64,000 nt of DNA, taken from the NCBI GenBank assembly GCA_900169235.1, contig FWCC01000185.1, forward strand, positions 1 through 64,000. The letters run 5' to 3'. Shown here one piece after another: positions 60,885-64,000 of this stretch. Numbering within the stretch: position 1 is the first letter of the stretch; each line of letters starts with the position of its first letter. The translations under genes and the position numbers were made by a program. The notes below the pieces were generated by a model that was not told the origin of the DNA, made no database searches, and saw nothing but the letters and a program-made list of their open reading frames with translations. Source of the stretch: Zarea fungicola (taxonomy: Eukaryota > Ascomycota > Sordariomycetes > Hypocreales > Cordycipitaceae).

Positions 60885-62885
60885 GGTTGTTGGATTTGAG
60901 ATTTTTGCAAACTTGCTGCGAAAGGGATGTCCCTGACCAAGGGTATAGGGTGCTTCTTTGCGGGTGGGAAGGAGAAGATGGCGAGAGTTAGCTTTGCTGA
61001 TTTGCAATGAGATGAAATGGAAAAGGAAGAAGAAGAAGAAGAAGAAGGATGAGTGATGATGGGGGAGCTTATGGGGCAAGGGGATTTCGGAGCAGCACGG
61101 GGCGGCCCAGCAGCAGCACCAGTACCATCAGTACCGGCAGGGGGCACAGGCGACAACAGGTACAAGGCAGTAGCGCTGCTCATCAGCGAGAACAACGGTT
61201 GAGCCGCAAGTGCTGAGGGAGGCCACTACCGACTGGGTAAAGTGCACCAACGTGCACCAACGTGCCTTGCTGTGGCTGCCAGCACTGCTGAGTCAGAAAG
61301 GGTACCTGCCGCCGGGAAATACTGCACTGGGTGCTGGGGTTGTAGGTACTTGGGTACGTGGTACTCCATAATGGGAAACGTACAGGGAAATGCGTAGTTA
61401 GTACTCGGTAGCCTAGGTATCTGGGAATACGAAAGCGAAATCGGTTCGATGGGAGCGGGAAATCTCTAATCCCAACTCCAAACGCCAATAATAAAACGTG
61501 GGCAAATGAGAAAATCAGCCGGCCGGTAGAGATGGTGTCAGATTGTGTATGCAGGGAAAAACAGTTCCAAGACTAGATGAAAATGGATAGAGATGGAATA
61601 GGCTACACGGGGTTTGGCACCTTTGGCACATGTCAGATAGCTGCATGATATCCGGGGAAGGGTTTTCCCGTATTAGAGTAGTCAGCCGGGAACAATAATG
61701 TGCTGCAAATTATAGTGGTTTTTGGGGGGAGATGATGTGCCATGACCGTACCCGTGATGCATAAACGTCTTTGGCCCGAGGCTAATCGGTGGCGGACTTG
61801 CCGCAGCGCGCAGGTAATAAATCACCTTGCGTTTTGCTTCCCGTCCTTCATTGTCCGTCAGCGGGCCAGACAGTGGACAGTGGAATGGAGCACAGCGCCA
61901 AGCACGTGCTGGAAGCAGTTGGCTTCCCGTGTATTTTTTTTTTCTGCCTATGAACTAAGACCCTGGGCGCGGCTTTCGCAAGTCAGCCGCTCTCACAACT
62001 ACCCAGTAATCAGAATAAATGCCATCAATAAACAATGTCAGCAAACTGCTCGGAATTGAAAAATAAGCACATGGTAAGCTGTATCCGGCATCCAATTCTT
62101 GCCCATTTCCCCCGAAATGCTGCATTTCCCAATGGCTCACTGTTGTCCTCGCCTACACTCGTATCTACGGCGTATCTGCGACGATGGGCGGGCCAATGAA
62201 CCTGCCAATCCTCGCCGAGCAGGGCAATCTCGGAGCTGCAGCTCACATCGCAAATGGCCTTGTCCACTGGTACAGTAGGCAGCCCGCCTGAGTGGATATT
62301 CGCTCTCGTGGTCTAGGGTGTCCGGGTTCTGAAATGCAAGCACAAGCACACGGGCAGTGTAAAGTAAAGAAAGGGGTGGAATACTCTTGATACGAAAACG
62401 AAAAAGAAACAATGACGGCCAGTAGTTAGTTGGACATTTCACTTCCCTTGCAGAAACAAACTTTCGGCTCTTCCCATCCATTGGGGCCAATCTCTTGCTC
62501 TCAACACCCGCCACAAATCAACTGTTGAGTTTCCACATATTGAACCATCTGCGCACCTTATTGGCTACAAGCTAATCTCCTCCGGTTACCGGCTCACATC
62601 TCCCGCTCCTACATTCACTTGTCAAATCTTAGTTGCCAACTTGTTACTGTACATACTACGGAGTAGTAGTACTATTAACTCGTCTGAAGACATCAAACTT
62701 GGCAAAAAGCCACCAATCTATTTGCATGCCTACAATTCGCTAGGACGCTGAATAAGACGTCAGTCCCTTCAACTTGGTTGTTGGCCGGCCATGTACCCTG
62801 CCCTATCCTAACCAACTTACTGGTAACCCCCCAACTCCAACATACCGTCGATCAAGACGCCACCATCTCTAGACTCCATCAAAAG
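60885..62885. other. Intergenic, YHM2 promoter side
   Basis: About 2 kb. A run of GAA/AGA triplets lies at 61027-61050, probably in the YHM2 leader or promoter. No other gene is supported. Confidence 0.45.
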
Positions 62886-63557
62886 CTAGAAATGCGCCTC
62901 CCTACTCAGCTTTTCTGCTTGCAGCCCGCCCTTCTCAATCGTCAATTCCAAAACAGCAACTGCAATTATCATATCGGACCTTATTGACGTTCGAATCTGC
63001 TTACTAGCAGATGAGTGCTCACCCTCGTGCTGAAAGTATTTCCTCATAGTGTTAAATCGCCGTACAAGACGGGTGAAATAATATTCGTCCCCTTCCAACT
63101 TCCCAGCATGCGCAGTACCATAAACAAACACCACTCGTTTCTTGGGCGATTTCCGGATGGCAGCGGCGATGGTGGCTTGCTGCTCCCTGAGGATCAGCAT
63201 GAGTAGTTCGTCGTCCAGGCAGCATTCATCGAGGGTTAGGTTTGTAGCGTGGAAAGAGTTGCGCACAATACGGTGCTTTGAGAGAGTGTCTACTGTTTCG
63301 TGCTTGTTGAAATCGAATTCCGGATGCACAATCTTCTTGCGCTGGACATTGGCAAAAAGCTTCCCGTCGAGAGTAACCAGTGAGTGGCCCATTGCATACC
63401 AGTCGTCGAAAATGCAGCCAACTCTCAAACCCCAACAGTCTCCGCGCATATGATAGCTCAAGCTCTTTCCATCATCAGATGGAGATGTAGCAGAACTAGG
63501 GGACAAGATCTTCTCGTCTCCAGCATGGTTTCCCTTGTCTCCATGAATAGAGTCCAT
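62886..63557 (-). CDS. Hypothetical protein, single exon
   Basis: An intact 223-residue frame starts MDSIHGDKG. The N-terminal 30 residues are Ser/Asp-rich. The centre contains LDECCLDDELLMLILREQQATIAAAIRKS followed by RVVFVYGTAHAGKLEGDEYYF. The order helix of R/E-rich residues, then a hydrophobic strand ending G-x-AH-x-G, resembles the C-terminal part of TraB/PrgY-like proteins. This is a weak motif match and most of that family's domain is missing. No signal peptide or membrane segment. Function unknown. Confidence 0.55.
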   Translation of the reverse strand: MDSIHGDKGNHAGDEKILSPSSATSPSDDGKSLSYHMRGDCWGLRVGCIFDDWYAMGHSLVTLDGKLFANVQRKKIVHPEFDFNKHETVDTLSKHRIVRNSFHATNLTLDECCLDDELLMLILREQQATIAAAIRKSPKKRVVFVYGTAHAGKLEGDEYYFTRLVRRFNTMRKYFQHEGEHSSASKQIRTSIRSDMIIAVAVLELTIEKGGLQAEKLSREAHF

Positions 63558-63668
63558 TTTTGTAGCGGTGCAGAGCTGTAGTGATTCGTGGTTTGTGTGA
63601 TTTATTTTGTCGGTCTGTATGGTCTTGGAAGCAGATCTTCCCAGGGGAAGGCGTGCTTTATTTAGGCA

Positions 63669-63875
63669 TCAAGGAGTCGGCCCTTTTGTAATTTCCATGT
63701 CAAGCCCGTTCGTGGCTTCCTTATCGACGTCATGCGGTGACCAGGATGGATTTTGATGTATATATCGATCAATTCTGGGTAAGATGCCGATTGCTGTTTC
63801 TTTCAAATGCATGAGCAATGAGCGGTTGCTCTTCTCCGCCTCTTCGATAATGCTACAGAGTCTGCGGTTCTGCAA
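63669..63875 (-). CDS. Possible 3' exon of a gene extending past the right edge
   Basis: The minus-strand frame reads NRRLCSIIEEAEKSNRSLL, then LPRIDRYIHQNPSWSPHDVDK, and ends at a stop at 63669. It has coding-like composition but no ATG before an upstream in-frame stop near 63900. A CTTGCAG acceptor at about 63870 would make it the last exon of a gene whose start lies outside the window. Family not recognised. Confidence 0.35.
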   Translation of the reverse strand: MQNRRLCSIIEEAEKSNRSLLMHLKETAIGILPRIDRYIHQNPSWSPHDVDKEATNGLDMEITKGPTP

Positions 63876-64000
63876 GGGTTGGCTATGCTGGCTAGACTTT
63901 GATCAGTATGCTATTCCAGCGCTTTGGTTCCATGCCACAGGCCATTGTATCGTCCCGTCAGATTTAATAAATAGGCAATGGCCTGTGGTGAGTATTGACG

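Noticed and set aside
59863..60936. 357-codon plus-strand frame opposite YHM2
   Set aside because: Gly/Ala/Asp-rich shadow of the carrier gene, which is certain.

Overview
The window is nuclear DNA from a filamentous ascomycete, most likely a sordariomycete of the Hypocreales type. Genes carry short introns of about 50-120 bp with GT(A/G)AGT-like donors and CTAAC-like branch sites. Fungus-specific families are present (Rrn6, Coa1, Yhm2, Zn(II)2Cys6 regulators, SRPK-like kinases). AT-rich islands resemble repeat-induced point mutation (RIP). I cannot name the species. Exon boundaries below were worked out by hand and kept only when the joined frame stayed open with a length divisible by three.

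Left part (0-15 kb): an adjacent pair of diverged paralogues of unknown function, one with a signal peptide; then conserved housekeeping genes: kinetochore SPC25, RNA polymerase I factor RRN6 (divergent from SPC25), a PITH-domain protein, mitochondrial ribosomal protein uL3m, COA1, a cysteine-rich single-pass membrane protein, and an SRPK-like kinase.

Middle part (15-35 kb): a gene-poor accessory island. It holds two intact three-exon paralogues of a family I do not recognise (17.9-20.2 kb and 28.2-30.2 kb, same strand). Around them lie diverged repeats, a duplicated copy of the kinase 5' end, a hairpin-bearing tandem repeat, a (TG)20 tract, an AT-rich island, a poly-C tract with two undetermined bases, and a broken piece resembling a class III aminotransferase. 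This is the most likely place for undescribed biology.

Right part (35-64 kb): mostly conventional genes: a small secreted cysteine-containing protein, a Zn(II)2Cys6 regulator whose zinc cluster is split by an apparent GC-AG intron, O-acetylhomoserine sulfhydrylase, a MARVEL-like membrane protein, an intron-containing tRNA-Gly(GCC), a long-chain acyl-CoA synthetase, a cupin protein, a secreted glucose/sorbosone dehydrogenase-like protein, a large WD40 protein with a SUMO-interaction-like motif, the mitochondrial carrier YHM2, and two unrecognised reading frames at the right edge. The housekeeping genes touch chromosome segregation, rRNA synthesis, mitochondrial translation and respiration, sulfur assimilation and lipid activation; I see no biosynthetic cluster.
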